Positions 28,335-37,313 of a stretch of 64,000 nucleotides of DNA are shown piece by piece. A model generated the notes under the pieces. That model searched no databases and was not told where the DNA came from. It saw nothing but the letters and a program-made list of their open reading frames with translations. The position numbers and the translations under genes were made by a program. Position 1 is the stretch's first letter. The number at the start of each line of letters is the position of its first letter. This stretch comes from Pseudomonas weihenstephanensis (GTDB taxonomy: Bacteria; Pseudomonadota; Gammaproteobacteria; Pseudomonadales; Pseudomonadaceae): positions 791,827 through 855,826 of the forward strand of contig NZ_JYLF01000001.1 in assembly GCF_001043055.1 (NCBI RefSeq), given 5' to 3'.

Positions 28335-28823
28335 ATGATAGACAATATCAAGAAAAAAATCGCTGTTATGTCGCTGATGTTCGTGTCTGTGGCAGCCATC
28401 AGCAACGCGTGGGCGAACGATGTGACGACGATCAGTTTCGAAGTTGTTAACGATACGTCAAGTGCGCTAATTATGAATTCATCGAGCTGGGACAGGTCGT
28501 TAGCGGCGCCAGGTTATTTTGATGTAGGCCCCTTGAGTGAGCATTCTTTTGCCGCGAATTATTCGACCAATTTCACTTACCCAAGCAAGAAGCCGCGTTA
28601 TCTGCGAGAGACTCTTTCATATACCAACGGTGAGCAGGAGTGTACTTATAGCGTGGTGCTGAAGGTTGTTCAGTCCTTTGGGGTATTCAGCCCGACTCTC
28701 AGTGCAACGCGCGAGGTTTATGCAGCATCCACCGGTACTAAAGAGGCTCATTGTTATGCTGAAGTTGTTGAGTATGACGACTCATCGCCTTTCGATTTTA
28801 GTGTCGAATACCGCATTAGTTAA
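28335..28823 (+). CDS. small secreted protein, unrecognised
   Basis: 162 residues from ATG 28335 behind AGAGGATTAGAG; an open extension to 28293 is ignored. The signal peptide is KKKIAVMSLMFVSVAAISNAWA. The mature part is rich in Ser, Thr and Tyr with alternating hydrophobics (TTISFEVVNDTSSALIMNSS, YSTNFTYPSKKPRYLRE), suggesting a beta-sandwich. It has two cysteines (EQECTYS, AHCYAEV), perhaps a disulfide. Base composition is lower in G+C than neighbouring core genes, so it is likely part of the tRNA-Ser accessory patch. I do not recognise a family. Confidence 0.65.
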   Translation: MIDNIKKKIAVMSLMFVSVAAISNAWANDVTTISFEVVNDTSSALIMNSSSWDRSLAAPGYFDVGPLSEHSFAANYSTNFTYPSKKPRYLRETLSYTNGEQECTYSVVLKVVQSFGVFSPTLSATREVYAASTGTKEAHCYAEVVEYDDSSPFDFSVEYRIS

Positions 28824-29058
28824 CCCTTACGTTGCGGCGTTTTTTCAACGTTGCTACCTATCAATCAGGAGTGCCTCTATATATTTATCTACGCCCCTTG
28901 CAAATAGTCAGTTTTAGATTGGGCGGCGTGAAGTGTGAAAAGCGGATGCAAAAGTGTTCGATACCATTCGTCGCCCTTGTGAGGTTTTTCTAAACCTTTG
29001 CCACCACACGCCTTCAGATTCTGTGCAGGGCAAAACCTGCCTTTTTTTGGAGGATGTT

Positions 29059-29598
29059 ATGACTACCCCGTGTGCCCCTAAACGTTTTGTCGCTGGCTGC
29101 GCAGTGGTTTATGCCGTTTTCATGGCCGGTTCTGCTGCGGCTGCAAGCCCGGCCGAGTTTGTTGACGAGGCGTCTGCGGCTGGGATTGCAGAGATTGAAA
29201 ACAGCCGTATGGCGATTCAGAAAACCACCTCTGTGGACATCAATAGCTACGCCGTAGAAGTCATTAGGGATCATACCGATGCCAATCGCGATTTGAAGGA
29301 AATCGCCCATAAACAAGGGTGGGCCTTGGCGACTGAAGAGGACATGTTGAGCAAGGTGAAGAACATGATGCTTCAAGTGCAAGAGGGCGCGTCCTTTGAT
29401 GTGGCCTATGCGGCTAATCAAGTCACCACTCATGAGGATGCAATCGCCCTGTTTAAGCAAGAGGCGCAACAGTCTAAATCTGCGGAGTTGAAAGCGTTTG
29501 CCCAAAAGTATTTGCCGAAACTGGAAATGCACCTGGAAATGGCCAAAAAGCTCGCGGCGGCTCACCAAAAAGGTGACGCCGCAACGCTCCAGAAATGA
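29059..29598 (+). CDS. DUF4142 ferritin-like exported protein
   Basis: 179 residues from ATG 29059, preceded by GGAGG. A signal peptide ends near SAAAA. The mature protein is a helix bundle with the DUF4142 pattern: SPAEFVDEASAAGIAEIENSRMAIQKTTSVDINSYAVEVIRDHTDANRDLKEIA and QVTTHEDAIALFKQEAQQSKSAELKAFAQKYLPKLEMHLEMAKKLA. Such proteins are widespread in proteobacterial periplasms; function is not settled. Confidence 0.88.
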   Translation: MTTPCAPKRFVAGCAVVYAVFMAGSAAAASPAEFVDEASAAGIAEIENSRMAIQKTTSVDINSYAVEVIRDHTDANRDLKEIAHKQGWALATEEDMLSKVKNMMLQVQEGASFDVAYAANQVTTHEDAIALFKQEAQQSKSAELKAFAQKYLPKLEMHLEMAKKLAAAHQKGDAATLQK

Positions 29599-29682
29599 AT
29601 CTCAGTGCTGCGCGGGTGTGTGATAAAAGCCAGCGTCCAGTGCTTTACCAGCCTGCCTAAGGCTCGGCCGGGCCTGATGGGG

Positions 29683-29985
29683 TCAGGGGCGTGGATGTGG
29701 GCTTGGATCATCGCCCACTGGGCCATTTCCGTCGGTATTCATACCGCCCTGGCGGCCAGGGTCATTGCCCTGAATCCTGGGGTCAACTGAAGGATGGGTA
29801 GGCGTATCGGCATCGTTATGGATTTTGGAATCCTGATTGATGCTGGGTTCAACCCCTTGAGTTGCAGGCGGGTTGACGGGATTTTCGGGGATGGTCGGTC
29901 CCGTTGAAGACGGTGCGGCATACGAACTGGCGGATAAAATGCCTAGCGCGGCGGCGAAAGAGAGGTGTTTGAGCAGCGTCATCAT
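29683..29985 (-). CDS. small exported proline/glycine-rich protein
   Basis: ATG 29985 (a second ATG follows directly) is preceded by GGAG eight bases away. The 100-residue product has a signal peptide, MMTLLKHLSFAAALGILSASSYAA, and a low-complexity mature part with repeated Pro, Asn, Asp and Gly (GPTIPENPVNPPATQG, GMNTDGNGPVGDDPSPHPRP) and no cysteine. It is probably disordered in the periplasm or secreted. No function is recognised. Confidence 0.65.
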   Translation of the reverse strand: MMTLLKHLSFAAALGILSASSYAAPSSTGPTIPENPVNPPATQGVEPSINQDSKIHNDADTPTHPSVDPRIQGNDPGRQGGMNTDGNGPVGDDPSPHPRP

Positions 29986-30106
29986 GAGGTCAGCTCCAAG
30001 GTGGGCGAGGACTACATGATATTGGTGTGTGCGTGTTATCGATTGGTGCCACTCAAGTGACGAACGGTTGGCTGACAACCGTTGCGTCACTCAATGCGCG
30101 CGCCAC

Positions 30107-30403
30107 TCACACCGCGATGTCGTTGAATCCGCAGTATTCTTCCCAGCTCATGTCCAGTGCTTCAGCCGCCTCTTGATGAACCTCCCGGCGCATGGCTGCG
30201 AGTTCTTCAGGTGAGCGTGCAATCAGCTCCAGCGCCAGTTCCCACGTGTCCAGTCCGCGGCTTTGTGCTTCATCTTCAAATGCCCAGAGGATTTGCTGTT
30301 GCCGGTCTTCGTGGCTCAGTTCCTTCATTTCTTCGATTAAGTGCGGGTGCGCCTTGATGAATGTGTCCAGGGCGAGTTCGTTGCGCGATTCTTTAGGGAT
30401 CAT
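30107..30403 (-). CDS. DUF6388 family protein
   Basis: 98 residues, acidic and helical. The C-terminal AMRREVHQEAAEALDMSWEEYCGFNDI matches what I remember of the DUF6388 family of Pseudomonas, and QQQILWAFEDEAQSRGLDTWELALELIA is the family's other conserved stretch. It is cytoplasmic, of unknown role, and transcribed alone. Confidence 0.7.
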   Translation of the reverse strand: MIPKESRNELALDTFIKAHPHLIEEMKELSHEDRQQQILWAFEDEAQSRGLDTWELALELIARSPEELAAMRREVHQEAAEALDMSWEEYCGFNDIAV

Positions 30404-30505
30404 TCGTTATCTCGGAGCTATAAGAGGGTCTGCGCGGGCAGGTTATTTTCAGGGGGAATGCATCCTAGCGACTAAGCCAAGTGATGAGAAGTGCTGTAAC
30501 ACTCT

Positions 30506-31708
30506 CTAGTCGACGGGTTGCAGCTTGCTTTCGCGTTGCAAGGCGTAGCCCCAGACAGCCAGGGTTAATGTGGCGATGACGGCCCCGACGAGCACGATGC
30601 CATCCCACCCATAGACCGGATAGGTTTGCGCACCCACCAGTGAACCCAGCGCGCCACCGATGAAATAACAGGTGATGTAACCGGCATTGAGGCGATTACG
30701 CGCAGCAGGACGGACTTGAAACACCGCATTCTGATTGCTGACGTGAACCAGTTGCACGGCAAAATCCAATGCCAGCACGCCGATCAACAAGGCGGTCAAC
30801 GAGGTGCCGGCAAACGCCATCGGTAGCCAGCAAGCAAGCAGGACCAGCAAGCCGACGGTGGTGGCCTGCTGCCCTTTGCCTCGGTCAGCCATGCGTCCGG
30901 CCCAGCTGGCCGCCAGTGCGCCGACGGCACCGGCCAGGCCGAACAGGCCGATCACAGCGTCTGAGTAGCTATAAGGTGGCACCGCCAGCAGAAAAGCCAG
31001 CGGGGTCCAGAACAAGGCAAACAGCGAGAACGTCAATAAACCCAATGCGGCTCTCAGGCGCAGCACTGGCTCTTCGACGAACAGGCGAAACACCGACCCC
31101 AGCAATTTCGGGTAGCTCAAGCCCGCACTGTGGTGATGGCTGGGCAGGGCGACAAACAAAGCGATGGCGCTGATAAACATCAGTGCTGCCGCCAGCAAGT
31201 AGATAGTTCGCCAATCACCCGCCGAGGACAACGCCCCCGCAACCGTTCGCGCGAGCAAAATCCCCAGCAGCAGGCCACTCATCAAGGTGCCTACTACGCG
31301 CCCGCGACTTTGCGGATCTGTCAGGCTGGCCCCCATGGTTACCAGTATTTGAGCTGACACTGAAAACAGTCCCGTCATCGCCGTGCCCAGTAACAGCCAG
31401 GTCAACGAAGGAGAAAATGCGCTTAAAAGAAGCCCCAGCGCACTGAGTACCGTCATGATCACAATGAGCCGGCGTTGCTCGAACAAGTCCCCCAGTGGTA
31501 CCAGCAACAAAAGGCCTGCGCCGTAGCTCAGCTGCGCGGTAATGACCACGGAGCCAACGCCGCTCATGCTCAAGCCCATGTGTTGGGCGATGGTGTGAAG
31601 CAACGGTTGCGCGTAATAGTTGCTGGCAACCGCCAGGCCGGTGGCGGTCGCCATCAGCAGAATCAGGGCGGTACTTAAGGGCTTGGCGGCAGCAGTTGAG
31701 GCTGACAT
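30506..31708 (-). CDS. MFS transporter, 12-TM
   Basis: 400 residues with twelve predicted membrane helices and the MFS motif A variant GDLFEQRRLIVIM after helix 2. A motif C-like stretch VVGTLMSGLLLGILLARTVAGALS lies in helix 5. It resembles the YgaY/AraJ-like drug:H+ antiporter group. The substrate is unknown. It is transcribed alone and convergent with nothing close by. Confidence 0.9.
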   Translation of the reverse strand: MSASTAAAKPLSTALILLMATATGLAVASNYYAQPLLHTIAQHMGLSMSGVGSVVITAQLSYGAGLLLLVPLGDLFEQRRLIVIMTVLSALGLLLSAFSPSLTWLLLGTAMTGLFSVSAQILVTMGASLTDPQSRGRVVGTLMSGLLLGILLARTVAGALSSAGDWRTIYLLAAALMFISAIALFVALPSHHHSAGLSYPKLLGSVFRLFVEEPVLRLRAALGLLTFSLFALFWTPLAFLLAVPPYSYSDAVIGLFGLAGAVGALAASWAGRMADRGKGQQATTVGLLVLLACWLPMAFAGTSLTALLIGVLALDFAVQLVHVSNQNAVFQVRPAARNRLNAGYITCYFIGGALGSLVGAQTYPVYGWDGIVLVGAVIATLTLAVWGYALQRESKLQPVD

Positions 31709-31799
31709 TGACTGTCTCGAAGGCGTTGGGAGTGGCGTGAAGTATCGGGACTGTCGGGCGTCAATGTCACTGAGTATGTCGAAAAAAATAACGGCTCAA

Positions 31800-31834
31800 A
31801 CAACAAAGCCCCTCGCCAGGGAGGCGAAGGGCTG
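31800..31834 (-). terminator. terminator of the DUF883 gene
   Basis: AGCCCCTCGCC (31807-31817) pairs with GGCGAAGGGCT (31823-31833). On the minus strand, 34 bases past the stop, the stem is followed by TTTGTTGTTT. Confidence 0.7.
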
Positions 31835-31867
31835 TGCAGGTGCAGCGCTGTCGGACTAAAAAGCTGA

Positions 31868-32188
31868 TTAGTTGCGGCGCCCCAGTAACAGGCCAACCAC
31901 CAGGCCAAAGCCTGCCGAAATCGCCACGGTCTGCCATGGATGGCCACCGATGTAATTTTCTGTGGCGTCCACGACGGGCTTGGTGCGCTCGCGCACATTG
32001 CTCACCGAATCCAGCGCCTGTTTAAGTTTCAGGCCAACTTGCGCACGCAGCGTCTCACCCTCTTCGCCGACCAGTGACGCACTGTCTTTAAGCAGCTTTT
32101 CCGATTCGGCAATCAGGTCTTGCAGCTCACTGAAAGCCTGGTCTTTGATTTGGTCTTCAGCGGCGTGTACGGCGTTTTTTCGAGCCAT
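31868..32188 (-). CDS. DUF883 (ElaB/YqjD-type) ribosome- and membrane-associated protein
   Basis: 106 residues from ATG 32188, preceded by AGGAG. A long amphipathic helix (DQIKDQAFSELQDLIAESEKLLKDSASLVGEEGETLRAQV) leads to the C-terminal membrane anchor HPWQTVAISAGFGLVVGLLLGRRN. The GGHPWQTV...GLLLGRR ending is diagnostic of DUF883. E. coli homologues tether ribosomes to the inner membrane in stationary phase; the same role here is inferred. Confidence 0.9.
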   Translation of the reverse strand: MARKNAVHAAEDQIKDQAFSELQDLIAESEKLLKDSASLVGEEGETLRAQVGLKLKQALDSVSNVRERTKPVVDATENYIGGHPWQTVAISAGFGLVVGLLLGRRN

Positions 32189-32365
32189 TGCGGTACTCCT
32201 TGCAGGTGAAAGGGTGATGAGTAATGGAGTCAGTCCCGTGCTGAAAAGTTGCATCTGTTTTCGCACGGGGTGCGGTACTAGGGTGACAGCGTAGTTAAAA
32301 ACCAGGCTGAGACACTTCTTTTGACGGTGTAAGATGTAGCCCAATTTACGCCGCAGGAAAATCTC

Positions 32366-32620
32366 ATGAGCTTCAACCTCGCCAATAAGTCTCTCGCTGA
32401 GCGTGCTGCGCTTGAAGATGAAAAGTCCCGTCTGTTTGATCTTTGGCAGAGCAATCTGGGCAAGGCCAAAGGGGATGCGGCGCGTTTGTTTGGTGAGCGC
32501 TCCAAGCGCAAGGGCAAGTGGGCTGAATGGGTGCGCTCGGAACTGGACGCGATGTCACCGCCGGAGTACGCCAACATGGTGCGCAGTGAAGTGAACCGTC
32601 TGATGGCGGCTGCCAAGTAA
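32366..32620 (+). CDS. conserved small Pseudomonas protein of unknown function
   Basis: 84 residues, cytoplasmic and charged: SLAERAALEDEKSRLFDLWQ, KAKGDAARLFGERSKRKGKW and AEWVRSELDAMSPPEYANMV. The basic middle (ERSKRKGKW) could contact nucleic acid. It begins with ATG after GCAGGAAAATCTC. I recognise it as widespread in the genus but know of no function. Confidence 0.75.
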   Translation: MSFNLANKSLAERAALEDEKSRLFDLWQSNLGKAKGDAARLFGERSKRKGKWAEWVRSELDAMSPPEYANMVRSEVNRLMAAAK

Positions 32621-32675
32621 GTCGAAGCGAGTAGCCCCGCAGGCGCAATCCGGCTCGCGATCCAGCGCAGCCCAT

Positions 32676-33158
32676 CTATTCAATCGTGCAGACGCTGAAG
32701 TATTGCGCTGTAGCGCCCACGGTGATCTGCACGTCATCGTCCACCTGTTTGCCCAGCAGCGCTGTGCCTAGCGGTGAACGCGGGGTGATAACCGTCACGG
32801 TTTGCCCTTCAACACAGAGTGTGAGGCCGGCGGCATCAGGCGCCAGAAATAGATGCTGCGCATTGCCGTTTTCGGCTTCCAGGTTGACCAGTGCGCCGAC
32901 CTGAATCCCGCGCGCCGCATTGAACGGCTCTAGCGCCATTGTCCGACAGCTTTTCAGCGACTGGCGGATCTGCTCAACCCTGCGCGCTTGCCCCGTCGCC
33001 AGATACGAGGCTTCCAGGCCCAGCGTGTCGTATTTGTTTTCCGCGACATTCTCTTCGTGCGTGGCGGCTTCATAAGCCGTTTGAGCGGCGCGCTGGAGTA
33101 CGTCGAGGTCCACCTCAAGCTTTTCCAGTAGCAGGCGGTGCACAACAGTCTTGTTCAT
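32676..33158 (-). CDS. GreA/GreB-family elongation factor-like protein
   Basis: 160 residues: an N-terminal coiled coil (LLLEKLEVDLDVLQRAAQTAYEAATHEENVAENKYDTLGLEASYLATGQARRVEQIRQSL) then a C-terminal FKBP-like domain (GALVNLEAENGNAQHLFLAPDAAGLTLCVEGQTVTVITPRSPLGTALLGKQVDDDVQI). The LG..LLGK motif is shared with GreA, GreB and Rnk. The coiled coil is shorter than in GreA, and its tip carries acidic residues, so it probably inserts in the RNA polymerase secondary channel. Cleavage activity is not assured. Confidence 0.82.
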   Translation of the reverse strand: MNKTVVHRLLLEKLEVDLDVLQRAAQTAYEAATHEENVAENKYDTLGLEASYLATGQARRVEQIRQSLKSCRTMALEPFNAARGIQVGALVNLEAENGNAQHLFLAPDAAGLTLCVEGQTVTVITPRSPLGTALLGKQVDDDVQITVGATAQYFSVCTIE

Positions 33159-33182
33159 AAGGGAGGTGTTTTATGTCTGAGG

Positions 33183-33584
33183 TTAATTGCAAAAGCGCAG
33201 CACATTAGCCCGGCTTTTATCGGTTGGGGCATTTTGGTCTTGCTGTAACCAAAACTGGCACGTTGGGTTGGACAGGTTGCGATAGTTGCTGCGCGCTTGG
33301 TCGAGACGTTGCTGTTGCTCGCTTTGATAAAGATTCTGCTGGTACTGCTCAAACATCACGTTGCTGGCTTCAGGCGTTTGAACGGGCGGTTGCGGTTGGA
33401 TGATTTGTCGCAGGTCGTTGACTACTGGCGCCAGAGGGGCAGGCCCGAGCGTGCGATAAAGTAGCCAGCCGGTCAGCGCAATCGCCATGCAACCTAGCCA
33501 AAGGCCAGCGGCGATACAGCCGATCAACGACAGCGGGCTTAACCTGACAGACAATCGACGGCGAGCAATCGGACGGGCGGGCAT
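33183..33584 (-). CDS. single-pass membrane protein, conserved in Pseudomonas
   Basis: 133 residues from ATG 33584 behind CAGGAGG. A basic N-terminus (PARPIARRRLSVRLS) precedes one strong membrane helix (LIGCIAAGLWLGCMAIALTGWLLYRTLG). A periplasmic tail rich in Gln follows, with two cysteines (NPTCQFW, RFCN) that may form a disulfide. No family function is known. It ends 24 bases before the GreA/GreB-like gene and may be co-transcribed with it. Confidence 0.75.
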   Translation of the reverse strand: MPARPIARRRLSVRLSPLSLIGCIAAGLWLGCMAIALTGWLLYRTLGPAPLAPVVNDLRQIIQPQPPVQTPEASNVMFEQYQQNLYQSEQQQRLDQARSNYRNLSNPTCQFWLQQDQNAPTDKSRANVLRFCN

Positions 33585-33718
33585 GACAGCCTCCTGACAG
33601 GCGCGAATGGATGAGAGCGGCGATTGTCGCACGACTCCCGAGCAGATTAATCCGCGTCAGCGCTTCTGTATCGACTGTTTTATGCGGACAATCCGCCTTT
33701 TAAGCGTTGGAGCCCGGA

Positions 33719-34852
33719 ATGAAAGCCTCCTGGGATATTTTTTGCAGTGTGGTCGATAACTACGGCGACATTGGTGTGACCTGGCGGCTGGCCCGGCAAT
33801 TGGTTGCTGAACATGACGTGGCCGTGCGGTTGTGGGTCGACGACTTGCAGGCGTTTGTCGCGCTTTGTCCCGAGGCAGACGCCACGGCAACCCAACAATG
33901 GCGCCAAGGGGTTGAGGTGCATCTGTGGCCGCAGGAGTGGGAGGCGGCGCAGGTGGCTGATGTCGTCATCGAAGCCTTTGCCTGCAAACTGCCAGAGGCT
34001 TATCTGCTGGCCATGAAAGCCCGGGCTGTGCCTGCGCTGTGGATCAACCTTGAGTATTTAAGCGCCGAAGACTGGGTGACCGGTTGTCACGGATTACCCT
34101 CGCTGCGGCCTGACGGGCTCAAGCGCATGTTCTTCTTTCCCGGCTTTGAGAAAGGCACGGGGGGCCTGTTGCGAGAAGCGGATCTGATTGCCCGACGCCA
34201 GGCGTTTGAGCGTGATCCGCAGGCACGACGTGCTTTTTTGCAGGCGCTGGGGGTGTATGCGTTAGACGGTGCGCGCCTGATTTCGCTCTTTGCTTACGAA
34301 AACACCGGGCTGGCCAGCTGGCTGGAGGCGATGGCTGCGGGCGCTCGACCCACGCATTTATTGGTGCCGCAAGGTCGCATCATGGGGGACTTATTGCGCT
34401 GGCTGGGTGTTGATCAATTGCCACTTGGAACGGTTGAGCAGCGGGGTCAACTGAGCGTTCAGGCACTGCCGTTCGTCCGGCAAGAGGATTACGATCGCCT
34501 GTTATGGAGTTGTGACTTCAATGCCGTGCGTGGTGAGGATTCATTTGTGCGGGCGCAATGGGCGGGCCGTCCGCTGCTGTGGCACATCTATCAGCAAGAA
34601 GAGGACGCGCACTGGATCAAGCTCAAGGCGTTTTTGGCGTTGTACGTCAAAGACTTGTCCGCGCCCGCCGCGCAGGCGTTCACCGAGCTGTGGCTGGCCT
34701 GGAATGCTGGCGCAGACATGGCGCACAGCTGGAATGCGGTGCTTGAACACTGGCCTGAAATCACCGCGCACAGCGAGCGCTGGTGCTTGCAACAGGCAAT
34801 GCAGGCTGATCTTGCGCAAGCGCTGGTACTGTTTTATAGAAATTGGATATGA
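33719..34852 (+). CDS. earP: EF-P arginine rhamnosyltransferase
   Basis: 377 residues from ATG 33719, with GGAG six bases upstream; TTG 33707 would add four residues. The protein transfers L-rhamnose from dTDP-rhamnose to Arg32 of EF-P, a GT-B glycosyltransferase reaction. The N-terminal WDIFCSVVDNYGDIGVTWRLARQL includes the conserved Asp of the active site. The C-terminal nucleotide-sugar site includes VRQEDYDRLLWSCDFNAVRGEDSFVRAQWAGRPLLWHIYQQEEDAH. efp, its substrate gene, starts 49 bases later. Confidence 0.95.
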   Translation: MKASWDIFCSVVDNYGDIGVTWRLARQLVAEHDVAVRLWVDDLQAFVALCPEADATATQQWRQGVEVHLWPQEWEAAQVADVVIEAFACKLPEAYLLAMKARAVPALWINLEYLSAEDWVTGCHGLPSLRPDGLKRMFFFPGFEKGTGGLLREADLIARRQAFERDPQARRAFLQALGVYALDGARLISLFAYENTGLASWLEAMAAGARPTHLLVPQGRIMGDLLRWLGVDQLPLGTVEQRGQLSVQALPFVRQEDYDRLLWSCDFNAVRGEDSFVRAQWAGRPLLWHIYQQEEDAHWIKLKAFLALYVKDLSAPAAQAFTELWLAWNAGADMAHSWNAVLEHWPEITAHSERWCLQQAMQADLAQALVLFYRNWI

Positions 34853-34901
34853 TACGCGGCCTAGATTTTTGTAAATCTCAATCCAAATTCGGATACTCGC
34901 A

Positions 34902-35474
34902 ATGAAAACTGGTAAAGAGCTTAAACCCGGCACCGTCATCAAGCTCGAAAACGACCCTTGGTTGGTTCAGAAAGCTGAATTCACCAAGTCGGGCCGTAAC
35001 AGCGCGATCATGAAGACCAAGCTGAAGAACCTGCTGACCGGCTACAAAACTGAAATCGTTTACAGCGCTGATGACAAGCTGGAAGACGTGATCCTGGATC
35101 GCAAAGAAGCGACCCTGTCGTTCATCTCCGGCGACACCTACACGTTCATGGACACCACTGACTACACCATGTACGAGCTGAACGCTGAAGACATCGAAGC
35201 CGTTCTGCCTTTCGTTGAAGAAGGCATGACCGATGTTTGCGAAGCCATCTTCTTTGAAGACCGCCTGGTTTCCGTAGAGCTGCCGACCACCATCGTGCGT
35301 CAGGTTGACTACACCGAAGGTTCCGCGCGCGGCGACACTTCGGGCAAGGTGATGAAGCCTGCCAAACTGAAAAACGGTACCGAGCTGAGCGTTGCAGATT
35401 TCGTTGAAATCGGCGACTGGATCGAGATCGACACCCGTGACGGTGGCTCCTACAAGGGCCGCGCCAAGGTTTAA
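34902..35474 (+). CDS. efp: elongation factor P
   Basis: 190 residues of three beta-barrel domains. EF-P relieves ribosome stalling at polyproline stretches. Residue 32 is arginine ([11 protein letters not shown]), the rhamnosylated form, which agrees with earP next door and differs from the lysine form modified by EpmA. The gene is flanked by a -10-like TATGAT (34848-34853) at the end of earP and an intrinsic terminator at 35501-35528. Confidence 0.97.
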   Translation: MKTGKELKPGTVIKLENDPWLVQKAEFTKSGRNSAIMKTKLKNLLTGYKTEIVYSADDKLEDVILDRKEATLSFISGDTYTFMDTTDYTMYELNAEDIEAVLPFVEEGMTDVCEAIFFEDRLVSVELPTTIVRQVDYTEGSARGDTSGKVMKPAKLKNGTELSVADFVEIGDWIEIDTRDGGSYKGRAKV

Positions 35475-35500
35475 ACCTTGCGTTAACCGCACCACAAAAG

Positions 35501-35528
35501 AACCCGGCCTTATGGTTGGGTTTTTTTT
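35501..35528 (+). terminator. efp terminator
   Basis: AACCC..GCC pairs with GG.TGGGTT around a TTAT loop, followed by a run of eight T residues. Confidence 0.8.
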
Positions 35529-35617
35529 GCTCGATGAAATCGTGCGCAAGGCCCGGTTTTGAGCTTTGCCACAGGCGAGTGACTGGGTAGCATGGCGGCT
35601 CACCAAGAGGGCCAGTC

Positions 35618-36370
35618 ATGCTGATCGATTTTGCAATGTATGCCGCGCTGGGGATTGCCTTGGGCGCGCTGGGCGGGTTGTTCGGCATTGGTGGCGGCTT
35701 GATCGCCATTCCGGTACTGGGCTTGTGGTTCGGGCTGGATCAACAGATGGCGCAGGGCACGGCCTTGGTGATGTCGGTGCCCAATGTGTTCGTGGCGCTG
35801 TACCGCTATAACCAGCGCAACCGTATCGATTGGCGCCAGGCATTGCCCTTGGTGGTGATGAGCTTTTGTTTTGCCTGGCTGGGCGCCATGCTCGCGGTCG
35901 GCCTGGACCCAAGCCTGATCCGCTGGGGGTTTGTCGGATTCTTGCTGACCATCACCCTCTATAACCTGATCAAACTTTATGGTGCTTCGGCGCAAGCCGC
36001 TGCAAACACTCGCTTCGGTTGGCCGTGGTATGGCGTGCTGGGCGCGCTGGCGGGGACGACAGGCGGACTGTTCGGTGTGGGCGGCGCTGTGGTGGCGGCC
36101 CCCGTACTGACCAGCGTCTTCGGCACTTCGCAAGTGGTGGCTCAGGGGATGTCCCTGGCGCTGGCGGCGCCCAGTACCAGCGTCACGCTGCTCACCTATG
36201 CCGTGCACCATGAAGTGAACTGGCACATGGGGGTGCCGATGGCCATTGGTGGCCTGTTGAGTATCAGTTGGGGGGTCAAGGTGGCCCATGCGCTACCGGA
36301 GCGCGTATTGCGTGGCATGTACTGCGGCTTTTTGCTGATCTGTGCCGGGCTGCTGGCGATCAAGGCTTGA
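35618..36370 (+). CDS. TauE/SafE-family sulfite exporter-like permease
   Basis: 250 residues with about eight membrane helices in two repeats. Each repeat holds the family glycine motif: GALGGLFGIGGGLIAIPVL near residue 18 and GTTGGLFGVGGAVVAAPVL near 147. Members export or import small organosulfur or sulfite-like anions; the substrate is not defined here. The end overlaps the convergent LysR gene by 11 bases, unusual but possible for convergent genes. Confidence 0.9.
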   Translation: MLIDFAMYAALGIALGALGGLFGIGGGLIAIPVLGLWFGLDQQMAQGTALVMSVPNVFVALYRYNQRNRIDWRQALPLVVMSFCFAWLGAMLAVGLDPSLIRWGFVGFLLTITLYNLIKLYGASAQAAANTRFGWPWYGVLGALAGTTGGLFGVGGAVVAAPVLTSVFGTSQVVAQGMSLALAAPSTSVTLLTYAVHHEVNWHMGVPMAIGGLLSISWGVKVAHALPERVLRGMYCGFLLICAGLLAIKA

Positions 36371-37217
36371 AGCCGTCGATGATGTACTGAGCAAAACACT
36401 CGATGATGGGGGAGGGCGTGGTGGTGGCCTTGCGCAGCAGCACGATACTGGCCGTAGGCAAGAGCGGCAGGTTTTCGGCTTCGCCCACGATACGCAGGTC
36501 GGGTGTCAACAGGCTTTCGAGCTGTGCAGTCACTGCAAGTCCTGTGCTCACGACTGCATTGATGGCTGCCAGGCTGGCGCTGGTGTAGGCAACGCGGTAC
36601 TCGCGCTGTAATGCATCCAGTGCATTGCAGGCCCAGATCCGGCAAAAGCACTCGGTATTGAACATCGCCAGGGGCAAGGGCGTTTGCTCGTGCGGCGAGA
36701 AACCTTGAGCCACCATCCACACGAAGCGTTCCTGGCGCAAGATCTGGCCCCTTTCAGAGCCGGGTTTGCGGGTGACGATGGTCAGGTCCAGATCGTTACG
36801 CTGCAACAACTGCGCTGAAGGTTCGCAATGCACTTCGACATTGATCAGCGGATAGTCCTGGGCAAAGCGCGAAAGAATGCCGGGCAAAAAACGCATCACA
36901 TAATCATCCGGCGAGCCGATTTTGATCATGCCCACCATCTGCGGCTGGCGCAGGGTATTGAACACCTCACTGTGTAATTTAAGAATGCGCCGCGCATAGC
37001 CCAGCAACACCTGCCCTTCGGCAGTGAGCACCACGTTGCGCCCCTCGCGCTGAAAGAGCGGGCATTGCAGCACGTCTTCCTCCAGCCGTTTCATTTGCAT
37101 GCTCACCGCCGATTGAGTGCGGTTGACGGCTTCGGCTGCGCGGGTAAATCCACCGTGATCGGCGATGGCTGCGAACGTGCGCAGCAGGTCGGTGTCGATG
37201 CTCGGAAAGTCAGCCAT
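36360..37217 (-). CDS. LysR family transcriptional regulator
   Basis: 285 residues. The N-terminal winged helix is LLRTFAAIADHGGFTRAAEAVNRTQSAVSMQMKRLEEDV, and the substrate-binding domain begins near GMIKIGSPDDYVMRF. LysR genes are often divergent from a target; here the divergent gene is the 59-residue DUF1127 protein at 37314. In Pseudomonas this LysR/DUF1127 pairing recurs, so control of that gene is plausible but not shown. Confidence 0.92.
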   Translation of the reverse strand: MADFPSIDTDLLRTFAAIADHGGFTRAAEAVNRTQSAVSMQMKRLEEDVLQCPLFQREGRNVVLTAEGQVLLGYARRILKLHSEVFNTLRQPQMVGMIKIGSPDDYVMRFLPGILSRFAQDYPLINVEVHCEPSAQLLQRNDLDLTIVTRKPGSERGQILRQERFVWMVAQGFSPHEQTPLPLAMFNTECFCRIWACNALDALQREYRVAYTSASLAAINAVVSTGLAVTAQLESLLTPDLRIVGEAENLPLLPTASIVLLRKATTTPSPIIECFAQYIIDGFKP

Positions 37218-37313
37218 TGATCAATCTCGCAAATGAATTGCATAAGAAGCATTCGTTGGATTGATCTTATGCCGGCGCGCAGACTTGAGTCATCCCCAAG
37301 GAGGATTTGAGCG

